Shown piece after piece: positions 24,558-33,908 of a stretch of 64,000 bases of DNA (position 1 is the first letter of the stretch; the number at the start of each line of letters is the position of its first letter). The stretch spans positions 585,648 through 649,647 of the forward strand of contig JACKMT010000003.1 of the NCBI GenBank assembly GCA_024235255.1, read 5' to 3'. This DNA comes from Chromatiaceae bacterium (GTDB taxonomy: Bacteria > Pseudomonadota > Gammaproteobacteria > Chromatiales > Chromatiaceae). The notes under the pieces are model-generated. The model ran no database searches. It was not told where the DNA came from and was given only the letters and a program-made list of their open reading frames with translations. The translations under genes were made by a program, and so were the position numbers.

Positions 24558-24835
24558 CGCCGATACAGACCGGTTTTTATCTGAAGCAAGTGAATTCCGA
24601 AGATACCCTTAACCCGCATTTCCCACAAGGTACATAAGCCATGCCGGCAGTCAGCTGTGATGCTGGGGCAGGCTATACCGGCCGATTCCCGAATTAGACA
24701 TTTCACTGTGGCGTAAAGTAAAATTCCCCCCGATCGACGGCCATCGCCACCGGTGACGCCGTTCCCCGTTTTTTTCACCTGAGATGGCTCCGATTGGATG
24801 CGTCCCATGTGCTGCGCCTGTAGGGAACTGTTTCT
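24558..24835. other. Divergent promoter region between the DUF692 gene and carA
   Basis: 278 bp with no convincing gene. A leftward 86-codon frame (24548-24808) contains five cysteines but lacks a ribosome-binding site and any leader-like structure. The segment should hold the carA and DUF692 promoters; I do not recognise an arginine or pyrimidine operator with confidence. Confidence 0.5.
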
Positions 24836-25987
24836 TTGAGAAAATCTGCTCTTTTAGTCCTGCAAGATGGATCGCTGTTCCGGGGGGAATCCATTGGAGC
24901 GGATGGCCGGACCGTGGGTGAAGTCGTTTTCAACACGGCTTTGACCGGTTATCAGGAGATTCTCACCGATCCTTCGTATTGCGGGCAGATAGTTACCCTC
25001 ACCTACCCCCATATCGGCAATACCGGAACCAATAACGAGGATGAAGAGTCATCCCGGGTTGATGCCGCCGGGCTGGTGATCCGGGATCTTCCGCTGCTGC
25101 CTAGCAACTGGCGCAGTCAGCAACCACTGGATGCTTACCTGAAGCAGAAGGGTGTGGTGGCGATAGCCGGCATCGATACCCGCCGATTGACCCGAATCCT
25201 GCGTGAGAAGGGCGCCCAGGGTGGTTGCATCCTTGCCGGTGATGCGCTTGACGAAGCGGCGGCGCTGGCTGCCGCGCAAGAGTTTCCCGGCCTGCAGGGC
25301 ATGGATCTGGCGAAAGCGGTGACAACCGATGCACGGTACGAGTGGGTACAGGGTACCTGGACGCTGGCGGGAGGCATGCCCGCAGCCGCACATCCCGCCG
25401 CTGAGCGGCTGCCATTCCACGTGGTCGCCTACGACTACGGCATCAAACGAAACATTCTGCGCATGCTGGTGGATCGTGGCTGCCGGGTCACCGTGGTGCC
25501 GGCGCAGACAACGGCTGACGAAGTGCTGGCGCTGGCGCCCGACGGTGTTTTTCTCTCCAACGGCCCGGGCGATCCGGAGCCCTGCGATTACGCCATCGAA
25601 GCGATCAAGCGAGTGGTTGACAGCGGCACGCCGGTGTTCGGGATCTGTCTCGGCCATCAGTTGCTGGCGCTGGCGAGCGGCGCGCGCACGGTAAAAATGA
25701 AGTTCGGCCACCACGGCGCCAATCATCCGGTCCAGGATCTGGCAAATAAAAATGTGATGATCTCAAGTCAGAATCACGGCTTTGCCGTGGATGAGGCAAC
25801 GCTGCCGCCCAACCTCTCGGCCACCCACCGTTCGCTGTTCGACGGTTCGCTGCAGGGGATTCACCGCAGTGACCGGCCGGCATTCGGTTTTCAGGGGCAC
25901 CCGGAGGCGAGCCCCGGTCCGCACGACGTGGCACCGGTATTCGATCACTTTATCGAGCTGATTAAATCGGCGAATGCTGGGGACTAG
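24836..25987 (+). CDS. carA: Carbamoyl-phosphate synthase small subunit
   Basis: Glutaminase subunit that supplies ammonia to CarB for carbamoyl phosphate, precursor of arginine and pyrimidines; 383 aa. The N-terminus matches the family (KSALLVLQDGSLFRGESIGA). The class I amidotransferase domain has the nucleophilic cysteine in VFGICLGHQLLALA and the His-Glu pair in FQGHPEASPGPHD. The start codon is TTG, as in E. coli carA, with AGGGA about nine bases upstream; no suitable ATG exists. carB follows after six bases. Confidence 0.96.
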   Translation: MRKSALLVLQDGSLFRGESIGADGRTVGEVVFNTALTGYQEILTDPSYCGQIVTLTYPHIGNTGTNNEDEESSRVDAAGLVIRDLPLLPSNWRSQQPLDAYLKQKGVVAIAGIDTRRLTRILREKGAQGGCILAGDALDEAAALAAAQEFPGLQGMDLAKAVTTDARYEWVQGTWTLAGGMPAAAHPAAERLPFHVVAYDYGIKRNILRMLVDRGCRVTVVPAQTTADEVLALAPDGVFLSNGPGDPEPCDYAIEAIKRVVDSGTPVFGICLGHQLLALASGARTVKMKFGHHGANHPVQDLANKNVMISSQNHGFAVDEATLPPNLSATHRSLFDGSLQGIHRSDRPAFGFQGHPEASPGPHDVAPVFDHFIELIKSANAGD

Positions 25988-25993
25988 CGGCGC

Positions 25994-28900
25994 ATGCCAA
26001 AAAGAACAGACATAAAGAGCATACTGATCATCGGCGCCGGCCCGATCGTCATAGGCCAGGCCTGTGAGTTCGACTATTCCGGCGCCCAAGCGTGCAAGGC
26101 GCTGCGCGAGGAGGGCTTCCGGGTCATCCTGGTCAACTCCAACCCGGCTACGATCATGACCGATCCGGACAGCGCCGATGCGGTTTATATCGAGCCGATC
26201 AACTGGCGCACTGTGGCAAGAATCATCGAACAGGAGCGGCCGGATGCACTGCTGCCGACAATGGGCGGACAGACCGCGCTCAACTGCGCGCTCGACCTGG
26301 TGCGTGAAGGGGTGCTGGAGAGGTACGGCGTAGAGATGATCGGCGCTTCCAGGGAAGCGATTGACAAGGCCGAAGACCGCGACCTGTTCCGCCAGGCGAT
26401 GAAAAAGATCGGGCTGGAAATGCCGCGCTCGGCGATGGCGCACAGCATGGAGGAGGCGCTGCAGGTTCAGTTGGAGATAGGCTTTCCGACCATCATTCGC
26501 CCCTCTTTTACGATGGGCGGCTCCGGCGGCGGCATCGCTTACAACCGGGAAGAGTTCGTCGAGATCTGCGAACGCGGCCTGGATCTGTCGCCGACCAACG
26601 AACTGCTGATCGAGGAGTCCGCGCTCGGTTGGAAAGAGTATGAGATGGAGGTGGTGCGCGACCACCAGGACAACTGCATCATTATCTGTTCGATAGAGAA
26701 TTTCGATCCGATGGGCGTGCACACCGGCGACTCGATCACGGTGGCTCCGGCGCAGACGCTGACCGATAAGGAGTACCAGATCATGCGCGACGCGTCGCTG
26801 GCGGTGCTGCGTGAAATCGGCGTCGATACCGGCGGATCCAACGTCCAGTTTGCGATCAACCCGGAAGACGGGCGCATGATCATCATCGAGATGAATCCGC
26901 GCGTTTCGCGCTCCTCCGCGCTCGCCTCCAAGGCGACCGGCTTTCCGATCGCCAAGGTGGCTGCCAAACTGGCGGTAGGCTACACGCTGGACGAACTGCG
27001 CAACGAAATCACCGGCGGCGCCACACCGGCCTCGTTCGAACCCTCGATCGATTATGTGGTCACTAAGGTGCCGCGTTTTGCGTTCGAGAAATTCCCCCAG
27101 GCGCCGGATCGGCTCACCACGCAGATGAAGTCGGTGGGCGAGGTGATGGCCATCGGTCGCACTTTCCAGGAGTCGCTGCAAAAAGCGCTGCGCGGTCTGG
27201 AGACCGGCCGGAGCGGACTGGACGAAGTCGTGGATCCGGAAGATGAGAATCTGACCACCAGATTCCGCTATGAGTTGCGCGAACCTGGCGCCGAGCGGAT
27301 CTGGTACCTGGCTGACGCTTTCCGCGCCGGAATGACGCGCGAACAGCTGTTCGAAGTGACCAGGATCGACCCCTGGTTTCTGGTGCAGATCGAGGAACTG
27401 GTACAGATCGAGGCGGAGGTTCGTCGTGCCGGCCTGGCTGCACTGGATGCCGACCGTCTGCGTTATCTGAAGCGCAAGGGGTTCTCCGATTGTCGGCTGG
27501 CGTCACTGGTCGGCTGCGGCGAGCGCGGGATCCGCGAACTGCGTTGGCAGCATCAGGTGCGCCCAGTATATAAAAGAGTGGATACCTGCGCCGCCGAGTT
27601 CGCCACCAGCACCGCATACATGTACTCCACTTATGAGGAGGAGTGTGAATCGGCGCCCACCGGCAAGCAGAAGATCATGGTGCTGGGCGGCGGGCCCAAC
27701 CGGATCGGGCAGGGTATAGAGTTCGATTATTGCTGCGTGCACGCCGCATTTGCGATGCGCGAGGATGGCTACGAGACCATTATGGTCAACTGCAATCCGG
27801 AAACCGTCTCGACCGATTACGATACCTCGGACCGGCTCTACTTCGAGCCGTTGACACTGGAGGATGTGCTGGAAGTGATCGCCGTCGAGCAGCCCAAAGG
27901 GGTGATCGTCCAGTACGGCGGCCAGACGCCGCTGAAGCTGGCGCGCGATCTGGAGGCGGCGGGCGCACCGATTATCGGCACCAGCCCGGATTCGATCGAC
28001 CTGGCCGAAGACCGCGAGCGCTTTCAAAGGCTGGTGGAAAAGCTGGGCCTCAAGCAGCCCCCCAACCGCACCGCGGCGGATCCGGAGTCGGCGGTAGTGT
28101 TGGCCGAGGAGGTGGGATATCCGCTGGTGGTGCGGCCCTCCTATGTGCTTGGCGGCCGGGCCATGGAGATCGTTCACGATGAGACCGATCTGCGCCGTTA
28201 TATGCGCGAGGCGGTGAGCGTATCCAATGACTCACCGGTGCTGCTGGACCACTTTTTGAGCGATGCCATCGAGGTGGACATCGACGCAATTTGCGACGGC
28301 AGAGAGGTGGTAATAGGCGGCATCATGGAGCATATCGAGGAGGCCGGGGTGCACTCCGGCGACTCTGCCTGTTCGCTGCCGCCCTATACGCTTGCCGGCG
28401 CGATCCAGGACCGGATGCGCGAACAGATCCGCAGGCTGGCGCTGGAGTTGAAAGTGGTGGGACTGATGAACACACAGTTCGCCATCAAGGAGGGTGAAAT
28501 ATACCTGTTGGAGGTTAACCCACGTGCGTCGCGCACGGTGCCTTTCGTTTCCAAGGCAACCGGCGTGCAACTGGCTAAAGTTGCGGCACGCTGTATGGTG
28601 GGAATCAGCCTGGAACGGCAACAGTTCACGCAAGAGGTGATCCCGGCACACTTTTTCGTAAAAGAGGCCATCTTCCCGTTTGTGAAATTCCCCGGTGTGG
28701 ATACGCTGCTCGGGCCGGAGATGAAATCCACCGGCGAAGTGATGGGCGTCGGATCGAACTTCGGGCAGGCCTATGCCAAGGCGATGGAAGGTGCCGGAGA
28801 TCTGCTGCCGAGGTCCGGTAAAGCGCTGTTGTCGGTGCGCGATGCAGATAAAAAGCGGATCGTCAAAGTCGCCCGCGAGTTGAGCGAACATGAGTTCGAA

Positions 28901-29200
28901 CTGCTGGCTACCGGCGGCACCTGTAACGTGATCCGGGCAGCAGGCATAGCATGCACGCGTGTCAACAAGGTGGCTGAAGGTCGTCCGCACATCGTCGACA
29001 TGATCAAGAACGATGAGTTTGAATTGATCATCAATACCACGGATGGGAAGAAGGCGATTGAAGACTCGGCTGCCATCCGGCGGGCTGCGTTGCGCCACAA
29101 AGTGACTTATACTACGACTATATCCGGAGGCGAGGCCATCTGTCTGGCGCTGAAAGAGTCTGATAGCAGCAACGTCATCCGGTTGCAGGATCTGCATTAG
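25994..29200 (+). CDS. carB: Carbamoyl-phosphate synthase large subunit
   Basis: Synthetase subunit making carbamoyl phosphate from bicarbonate, ammonia and two ATP; 1,068 aa. It has two homologous ATP-grasp halves: the first opens with KSILIIGAGPIVIGQACEFD and has SFTMGGSGGGIAYN, the second with IMVLGGGPNRIGQGIEFDYC and has RPSYVLGGRAMEIV. The final 140 residues form the allosteric domain (ELLATGGTCNVIRAAGIACT). It forms an operon with carA; a terminator follows 50 bases after the stop. Confidence 0.97.
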   Translation: MPKRTDIKSILIIGAGPIVIGQACEFDYSGAQACKALREEGFRVILVNSNPATIMTDPDSADAVYIEPINWRTVARIIEQERPDALLPTMGGQTALNCALDLVREGVLERYGVEMIGASREAIDKAEDRDLFRQAMKKIGLEMPRSAMAHSMEEALQVQLEIGFPTIIRPSFTMGGSGGGIAYNREEFVEICERGLDLSPTNELLIEESALGWKEYEMEVVRDHQDNCIIICSIENFDPMGVHTGDSITVAPAQTLTDKEYQIMRDASLAVLREIGVDTGGSNVQFAINPEDGRMIIIEMNPRVSRSSALASKATGFPIAKVAAKLAVGYTLDELRNEITGGATPASFEPSIDYVVTKVPRFAFEKFPQAPDRLTTQMKSVGEVMAIGRTFQESLQKALRGLETGRSGLDEVVDPEDENLTTRFRYELREPGAERIWYLADAFRAGMTREQLFEVTRIDPWFLVQIEELVQIEAEVRRAGLAALDADRLRYLKRKGFSDCRLASLVGCGERGIRELRWQHQVRPVYKRVDTCAAEFATSTAYMYSTYEEECESAPTGKQKIMVLGGGPNRIGQGIEFDYCCVHAAFAMREDGYETIMVNCNPETVSTDYDTSDRLYFEPLTLEDVLEVIAVEQPKGVIVQYGGQTPLKLARDLEAAGAPIIGTSPDSIDLAEDRERFQRLVEKLGLKQPPNRTAADPESAVVLAEEVGYPLVVRPSYVLGGRAMEIVHDETDLRRYMREAVSVSNDSPVLLDHFLSDAIEVDIDAICDGREVVIGGIMEHIEEAGVHSGDSACSLPPYTLAGAIQDRMREQIRRLALELKVVGLMNTQFAIKEGEIYLLEVNPRASRTVPFVSKATGVQLAKVAARCMVGISLERQQFTQEVIPAHFFVKEAIFPFVKFPGVDTLLGPEMKSTGEVMGVGSNFGQAYAKAMEGAGDLLPRSGKALLSVRDADKKRIVKVARELSEHEFELLATGGTCNVIRAAGIACTRVNKVAEGRPHIVDMIKNDEFELIINTTDGKKAIEDSAAIRRAALRHKVTYTTTISGGEAICLALKESDSSNVIRLQDLH

Positions 29201-29252
29201 TAGCGATTGCATTTACATTGAACTGACCTCTCACCAGGCGTGATGAAATAGG

Positions 29253-29283
29253 GCGGGGAACGAGTTTCGTGTCCCGCTTTTTT
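29253..29283 (+). terminator. Rho-independent terminator after carB
   Basis: A GC-rich stem (GCGGGGAACGA with TCGTGTCCCGC) is followed by TTTTTTC. It separates carAB from greA. Confidence 0.85.
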
Positions 29284-29380
29284 CTTTTGTTGCGGGCCGC
29301 CGATGTTTACTTACAACACCGCGGCGGGTGTGGCAAGCTTAACCGGATAGGGTCTTGAAACCGATTTTGGAGAGAATCCG

Positions 29381-29857
29381 ATGACAAAAGTACCCCTGAC
29401 CAAACGTGGGGCTGATCTATTGCGAGAGGAACTCAATCAGCTTAAAAGTGTTGCCCGGCCAAAGGTTATAAAAGCAATTGCCGAAGCGCGTGCGCATGGC
29501 GATCTGAGGGAGAATGCCGAGTACCATGCCGCGCGTGAACAGCAGGGCTTTATCGAAGGCCGCATCAAGGATATCGAGAGTAAGCTCTCCCACGCACAGA
29601 TAATCGACGCCAGCGTGCTGGGCGCGGACGGCAAAGTGATTTTTGGTGCGACCATCGACGTTTACGAAGAGGAGTCGGACGAAGAGCACAGCTTCCAAAT
29701 CGTCGGTGACGACGAAGCCGACATTAAGCGTGGACTGATTTCTGTCAGCTCCCCTATCGCCCGCGCCCTGATTGGTAAGTCGAAAGGCGATGAGGCCGTA
29801 GTCGATACGCCGAAGGGCCTGCGCCATCTGGAGATTCTGGAAGTGCGCTATGAGTGA
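29381..29857 (+). CDS. greA: Transcription elongation factor GreA
   Basis: Factor that rescues backtracked RNA polymerase by stimulating transcript cleavage; 158 aa, standard length. The N-terminal coiled coil starts VPLTKRGADLLREELNQLK and carries the acidic tip region HGDLRENAEYHAAREQQ. The C-terminal FKBP-like part ends SPIARALIGKSKGDEAVV. The ribosome-binding sequence GGAGAG precedes the ATG. carAB-greA is a common gammaproteobacterial order. Confidence 0.97.
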   Translation: MTKVPLTKRGADLLREELNQLKSVARPKVIKAIAEARAHGDLRENAEYHAAREQQGFIEGRIKDIESKLSHAQIIDASVLGADGKVIFGATIDVYEEESDEEHSFQIVGDDEADIKRGLISVSSPIARALIGKSKGDEAVVDTPKGLRHLEILEVRYE

Positions 29858-29902
29858 GGATAACTGAAATAACCGGCCTGGCGGGGGCTTAGGTATCGCG
29901 AA

Positions 29903-30199
29903 TTAATCGGATAAGTGAATCTTTGGTTTTTTCGGATTGGGTAAATAGAATACGGCAACGTGACCAATGGTCTGCACCAATTCGGCGCCGGTTTTGGCAG
30001 CGATTTGGTTGATGATAGCGGTACGCTCATCGCGATCTCCGGCGCTGATGCGTATCTTGATCAGTTCGTGCGTCTCCAGTGTCAGCAGCGTTTCGTTTAA
30101 CACACCTTCAGTGAGTCCATGCTGCCCCACCATCACCACCGGGTTGAGGTGGTGGGCCAGTCCTTTCAAATGACGACGCTGTTTTTCGCTAATCTGCAT
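29903..30199 (-). CDS. yhbY: YhbY-family ribosome-associated RNA-binding protein
   Basis: Small CRM-domain protein that binds pre-50S ribosomal particles in E. coli; 98 aa. Typical stretches are QRRHLKGLAHHLNPVVMVG, GLTEGVLNETLLTLE and HELIKIRISAGDR. The ATG at 30199 is chosen by alignment with E. coli YhbY (97 aa); an in-frame ATG ten codons upstream (30229) is possible, and neither has a clear ribosome-binding site. It is divergent from rlmE, as in E. coli. Confidence 0.93.
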   Translation of the reverse strand: MQISEKQRRHLKGLAHHLNPVVMVGQHGLTEGVLNETLLTLETHELIKIRISAGDRDERTAIINQIAAKTGAELVQTIGHVAVFYLPNPKKPKIHLSD

Positions 30200-30343
30200 G
30201 AGGCGTTCCAGGTGATTGAGGTCGCGCATTCTAACTCAGCGAGGCAAGGTGTGCACGCCCGCATTTGGAGTTGGAAATCCTGACCAGAGTCCACCTGACA
30301 GTAGGCGGGCCGCACGCTGGATCCAACATGAAATTACCCCGGA

Positions 30344-30973
30344 ATGGTGCAAATGAAAAAGAGTAAAAGCAGTCGCCAATGGTTGGACCGACATTTCCGA
30401 GATGAATATGTAAAGCGGGCCCAGGCTGAAGGTTACCGCTCACGCGCCGCTTACAAACTGCTGGAAATACAGGCGCAGGACAAGCTGCTCAAACCGGGAC
30501 AGGCGGTGGTTGACCTGGGTGCCGCGCCAGGTGGTTGGTCGCAGATTGCGCAGCAGATCGTCGGTGCTCACGGGCGAGTGGTGGCACTCGACATACTGCC
30601 GATGGATCCGATAGCGGGAGTGGAATTTATTCAGGGCGACTTCCGCGAGCAGCAAGCGCTGGATCGGTTGCGCGAACTGCTGGGCGGCAACCCGGTAGAC
30701 CTTGTTATTTCCGACATGGCCCCCAATGTCAGCGGTATACCCGCTGTGGACCAGCCAAAAGCGGTCTATTTATGCGAAATTGCGCTGGATTTGGCAAGAG
30801 AGACACTGCGGCCTGGTGGCGGTTTTGTGGTCAAGGTGTTTCAGGGCGAAGGTTTTGATGCATTCATCCGCGAATTGCGCAGTTCATTCTCCCGGGTGGT
30901 CACGCGAAAGCCCCACGCATCCAGGCCAAAAAGCCGGGAGGTTTATCTGGTGGCGGGGAACTTTAATCTATAG
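30344..30973 (+). CDS. rlmE: 23S rRNA 2'-O-ribose methyltransferase (U2552)
   Basis: RrmJ/FtsJ methylates the 2'-OH of U2552 in the ribosomal A-loop; 209 aa. The SAM-binding motif is VVDLGAAPGGWSQIAQQIVG, and the K-D-K-E catalytic tetrad is present in RAAYKLLE, VISDMAPNVSG, FVVKVFQGEGF and SREVYLVA. ATG 30344 gives the same length as the E. coli enzyme; ATG 30353 is a possible alternative with better ribosome-binding spacing. ftsH lies downstream, the classic ftsJ-ftsH order. Confidence 0.96.
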   Translation: MVQMKKSKSSRQWLDRHFRDEYVKRAQAEGYRSRAAYKLLEIQAQDKLLKPGQAVVDLGAAPGGWSQIAQQIVGAHGRVVALDILPMDPIAGVEFIQGDFREQQALDRLRELLGGNPVDLVISDMAPNVSGIPAVDQPKAVYLCEIALDLARETLRPGGGFVVKVFQGEGFDAFIRELRSSFSRVVTRKPHASRPKSREVYLVAGNFNL

Positions 30974-31076
30974 TAGTGTACTCAGTAATATACGCAGTCA
31001 AAACCGTTAATAGATTGTTTTATCGAGATTTATTTATTCTGCAAATCGGTTTTGCAGAGATTTAAGGGAGTTCGCC

Positions 31077-33011
31077 TTGAACGACATGGCAAAAAATCTG
31101 ATTTTGTGGGTGATCATTGCGATTGTCCTGATGTCTGTTTTCAACAATTTTAGCACCCAGAAGCCGCGTCCCAACATGTTGGCGTATTCAGATTTTATCG
31201 ACCAGGTCAATGCCGGGTCGGTGCAGTCAGTGACCATCAACGGGCGTGAAATTGATGGCACTTTAACCTCAGGCGCCACTTTTGCCACCTACAGCCCCGG
31301 TGACGACGGCTTAGTGAGTGACCTGCTTAAAAACAAGGTAGAAATCCTGGCATCTCCGCCGGAGAAACCCTCTATATTGATGCAGATTCTGATTAACTGG
31401 TTCCCGCTGTTCATCCTGATCGGCCTGTGGATCTTTTTTATGCGCCAGATGCAGGGGGGCGGAGCTGGTCGAGGCGCCATGTCCTTCGGCAAGAGCAAGG
31501 CGCGTATGCTCGGGGAGGACCAGGTCAAGGTAACGTTTGCTGACGTGGCGGGCGTGGAAGAGGCTAAGGAAGAGGTCTCGGAAATGGTTGAATTTCTGCG
31601 TGATCCAACCAAGTTTCAGAAGCTTGGCGGAAAGATACCGCGCGGTGTGCTGATGGTCGGTTCGCCCGGTACCGGAAAGACGCTGTTGGCAAAAGCCATT
31701 GCCGGCGAAGCAAAAGTCCCCTTCTTCACCATATCGGGTTCCGACTTTGTCGAGATGTTTGTCGGCGTCGGCGCCTCCCGTGTCCGCGACATGTTTGAGC
31801 AGGCGAAGAAGCATGCGCCCTGCATCATTTTTATCGACGAGATCGATGCAGTCGGACGCCATAGAGGTGCGGGTCTGGGCGGCGGCCATGACGAACGTGA
31901 ACAGACACTCAACCAACTGCTGGTTGAAATGGATGGATTCGAGGGCAACGAAGGGGTGATCGTTATCGCAGCCACCAACCGGCCTGATGTACTGGATCCC
32001 GCACTGCTGCGTCCGGGACGCTTCGACCGGCAAGTGGTGGTGCCATTACCCGATGTGAGGGGGCGTGAACAGATACTCAAAGTCCACCTCCGCAAGGTAG
32101 CTTTCTCCGAGGATGTGGCGCCGGCGTTGATTGCCCGCGGCACGCCCGGATTCTCCGGCGCTGATTTGGCCAATCTCGTGAACGAGGCGGCGCTGTTCGC
32201 AGCACGTGCCAACAAGCGCCAGGTAGAGATGCAGGACATGGAGAAAGCCAAAGACAAGATCATGATGGGAGCGGAGCGCCGTTCCATGGTCATGAGCGAG
32301 AACGAGAAACGGCTGACGGCTTTTCATGAGGCAGGTCATGCGATTGTCGGTCGACTGGTTCCTTCCCACGACCCGGTTTACAAAGTCAGCATCATTCCCC
32401 GGGGCAGGGCGCTGGGTGTCACCATGTTTCTCCCGGAAGAGGACCGCTACAGCGCCAGCAAGGAGCGGCTGCAGAGTCAGATATCCAGCCTGTTTGGCGG
32501 CCGTATCGCTGAAGAGCTTGTGTTCGGTAAAGAGCGGGTTACCACCGGTGCCCAGAACGATATCAAGCGTGCTACCGACATCGCGCGTGGCATGGTCACT
32601 AAGTGGGGGCTCTCCGACAAACTCGGACCGCTCACTTACGGCGAAGAGGAGGAGGAGGTGTTTTTGGGCCGCTCGGTGACGCAGCACAAAAATGTCTCAG
32701 ATGAAACCGCCCATACCATCGATGAAGAGATCCGCTCCTTCATTGAGACCAATTACAAGCGAGCGGAAAAGATTCTGACCGAACACAAGGATATACTCTA
32801 TCTGATGGCGGAAGCGTTGATGAAGTACGAAACCATCGACAGCGGTCAGATAGACGACATCATGGCGGGCAAGAAACCTCAGCCGCCAAAGGACTGGTCG
32901 GACGATTCGGAGCCCAAGTCCGGTTTGGGTGCCGGTGTCACATCCAGCAAAGAAGTTGGAGATGACGCTGATTCCAAGAGTTCGATTGGCGATCCCGCCG
33001 GTCAGCACTGA
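31077..33011 (+). CDS. ftsH: ATP-dependent zinc metalloprotease FtsH
   Basis: Membrane-anchored AAA+ protease that degrades misfolded membrane proteins and regulators such as LpxC; 644 aa. Two N-terminal transmembrane segments (residues 5-22 and about 105-122) flank a periplasmic domain. Walker A reads GSPGTGKT (about 195), where most family members have GPPGTGKT. Walker B is CIIFIDEIDAVG, the second region of homology is AATNRPDVLDPALLRPGRFD, and the zinc site is HEAGH (about 417). Start TTG 31077 is preferred because GGGAG lies six bases upstream; ATG 31086 is 15 bases from that site. Confidence 0.97.
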   Translation: MNDMAKNLILWVIIAIVLMSVFNNFSTQKPRPNMLAYSDFIDQVNAGSVQSVTINGREIDGTLTSGATFATYSPGDDGLVSDLLKNKVEILASPPEKPSILMQILINWFPLFILIGLWIFFMRQMQGGGAGRGAMSFGKSKARMLGEDQVKVTFADVAGVEEAKEEVSEMVEFLRDPTKFQKLGGKIPRGVLMVGSPGTGKTLLAKAIAGEAKVPFFTISGSDFVEMFVGVGASRVRDMFEQAKKHAPCIIFIDEIDAVGRHRGAGLGGGHDEREQTLNQLLVEMDGFEGNEGVIVIAATNRPDVLDPALLRPGRFDRQVVVPLPDVRGREQILKVHLRKVAFSEDVAPALIARGTPGFSGADLANLVNEAALFAARANKRQVEMQDMEKAKDKIMMGAERRSMVMSENEKRLTAFHEAGHAIVGRLVPSHDPVYKVSIIPRGRALGVTMFLPEEDRYSASKERLQSQISSLFGGRIAEELVFGKERVTTGAQNDIKRATDIARGMVTKWGLSDKLGPLTYGEEEEEVFLGRSVTQHKNVSDETAHTIDEEIRSFIETNYKRAEKILTEHKDILYLMAEALMKYETIDSGQIDDIMAGKKPQPPKDWSDDSEPKSGLGAGVTSSKEVGDDADSKSSIGDPAGQH

Positions 33012-33016
33012 GTGAC

Positions 33017-33853
33017 GTGATCAGGATCGATTGTGCGGGAAAGTCGCTAGAGCTTTCCCGGCCAGGGGTCATGGGTATTCTCAATGTGACACCCGACTCT
33101 TTTTCCGACGGTGGTACCCATTTTTCGCTGGACAAGGCAGTCTGTCGGGCGCGGGAGATGGTGGCGGAGGGTGCGGATATCATCGATGTAGGCGGTGAAT
33201 CCACCCGGCCTGGGGCACAAAGCGTCCCACTGCAGCAGGAGCTTGACAGGGTTGTACCCGTGATCGAGAAGATCGCTGCCGAAATTCCAATTCCTATCTC
33301 TGTCGACACCAGTAAACCCCAGGTGATGCGTGAGTCGGTTGCCGCTGGCGCCGGGCTTATTAACGACGTCATGGCGTTGCGTCTACCCGGAGCGCTGCAG
33401 GCCGCCAGAGATCTCTCTGTGCCGGTTTGCCTGATGCACATGTTGGGCGAACCCAGGTTTATGCAGCAGCAACCGGTGTACGGGAATGTGGTGGCAGAGG
33501 TCAGGGTATTTTTGGAAGAGCGCGTCCGAGCCTGCGAGGAAACGGGTATTTCTAGAGAAAAATTGCTGCTGGATCCGGGATTTGGATTTGGAAAAAGCCT
33601 GGATCACAATCTTGCTCTGCTTAAGAATCTGCGTGCGATTGCCGATATCGGACTGCCACTGCTTATCGGTATTTCACGTAAATCAATGATTGGCAAAATT
33701 CTCGATGAAAGACCCGTTGACGGACGATTGTTCGGCAGCCTGGCTGCGGCCGTGATGGCGCTGGAGCGGGGTGCGGCTATCGTGCGGGTGCACGATGTTG
33801 CTCCGACAGTAGATGCAATCAGGGTGGTTGCGGCAACTCAAGCAGTAAAATAA
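33017..33853 (+). CDS. folP: Dihydropteroate synthase
   Basis: Condenses p-aminobenzoate with 6-hydroxymethyl-dihydropterin diphosphate in folate synthesis; 278 aa, TIM barrel. Family signatures are VMGILNVTPDSFSDGG and IIDVGGESTRPGAQ, with LLDPGFGFGKSLDHNL and GISRKSMIG later. The start is GTG, five bases after the ftsH stop, with no obvious separate ribosome-binding site, so translation is probably coupled. It is the usual folP-glmM pair downstream of ftsH. Confidence 0.96.
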   Translation: MIRIDCAGKSLELSRPGVMGILNVTPDSFSDGGTHFSLDKAVCRAREMVAEGADIIDVGGESTRPGAQSVPLQQELDRVVPVIEKIAAEIPIPISVDTSKPQVMRESVAAGAGLINDVMALRLPGALQAARDLSVPVCLMHMLGEPRFMQQQPVYGNVVAEVRVFLEERVRACEETGISREKLLLDPGFGFGKSLDHNLALLKNLRAIADIGLPLLIGISRKSMIGKILDERPVDGRLFGSLAAAVMALERGAAIVRVHDVAPTVDAIRVVAATQAVK

Positions 33854-33908
33854 ACCATACCATCAACACACTTCGGCTAAGTCTCACAGCAAAAATAAGG
33901 TGTATACA

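Noticed and set aside
24548..24808. 86-codon leftward frame with several cysteines just before the DUF692 gene, considered as a precursor peptide
   Set aside because: No ribosome-binding site, no signal or leader, no repeated Cys core, and it lies in the carA promoter region. It is kept only as a remote possibility.
25763..27181. Leftward open frame of 472 codons opposite carA and carB
   Set aside because: It is the mirror of highly conserved genes and has no recognisable domain or ribosome-binding site.
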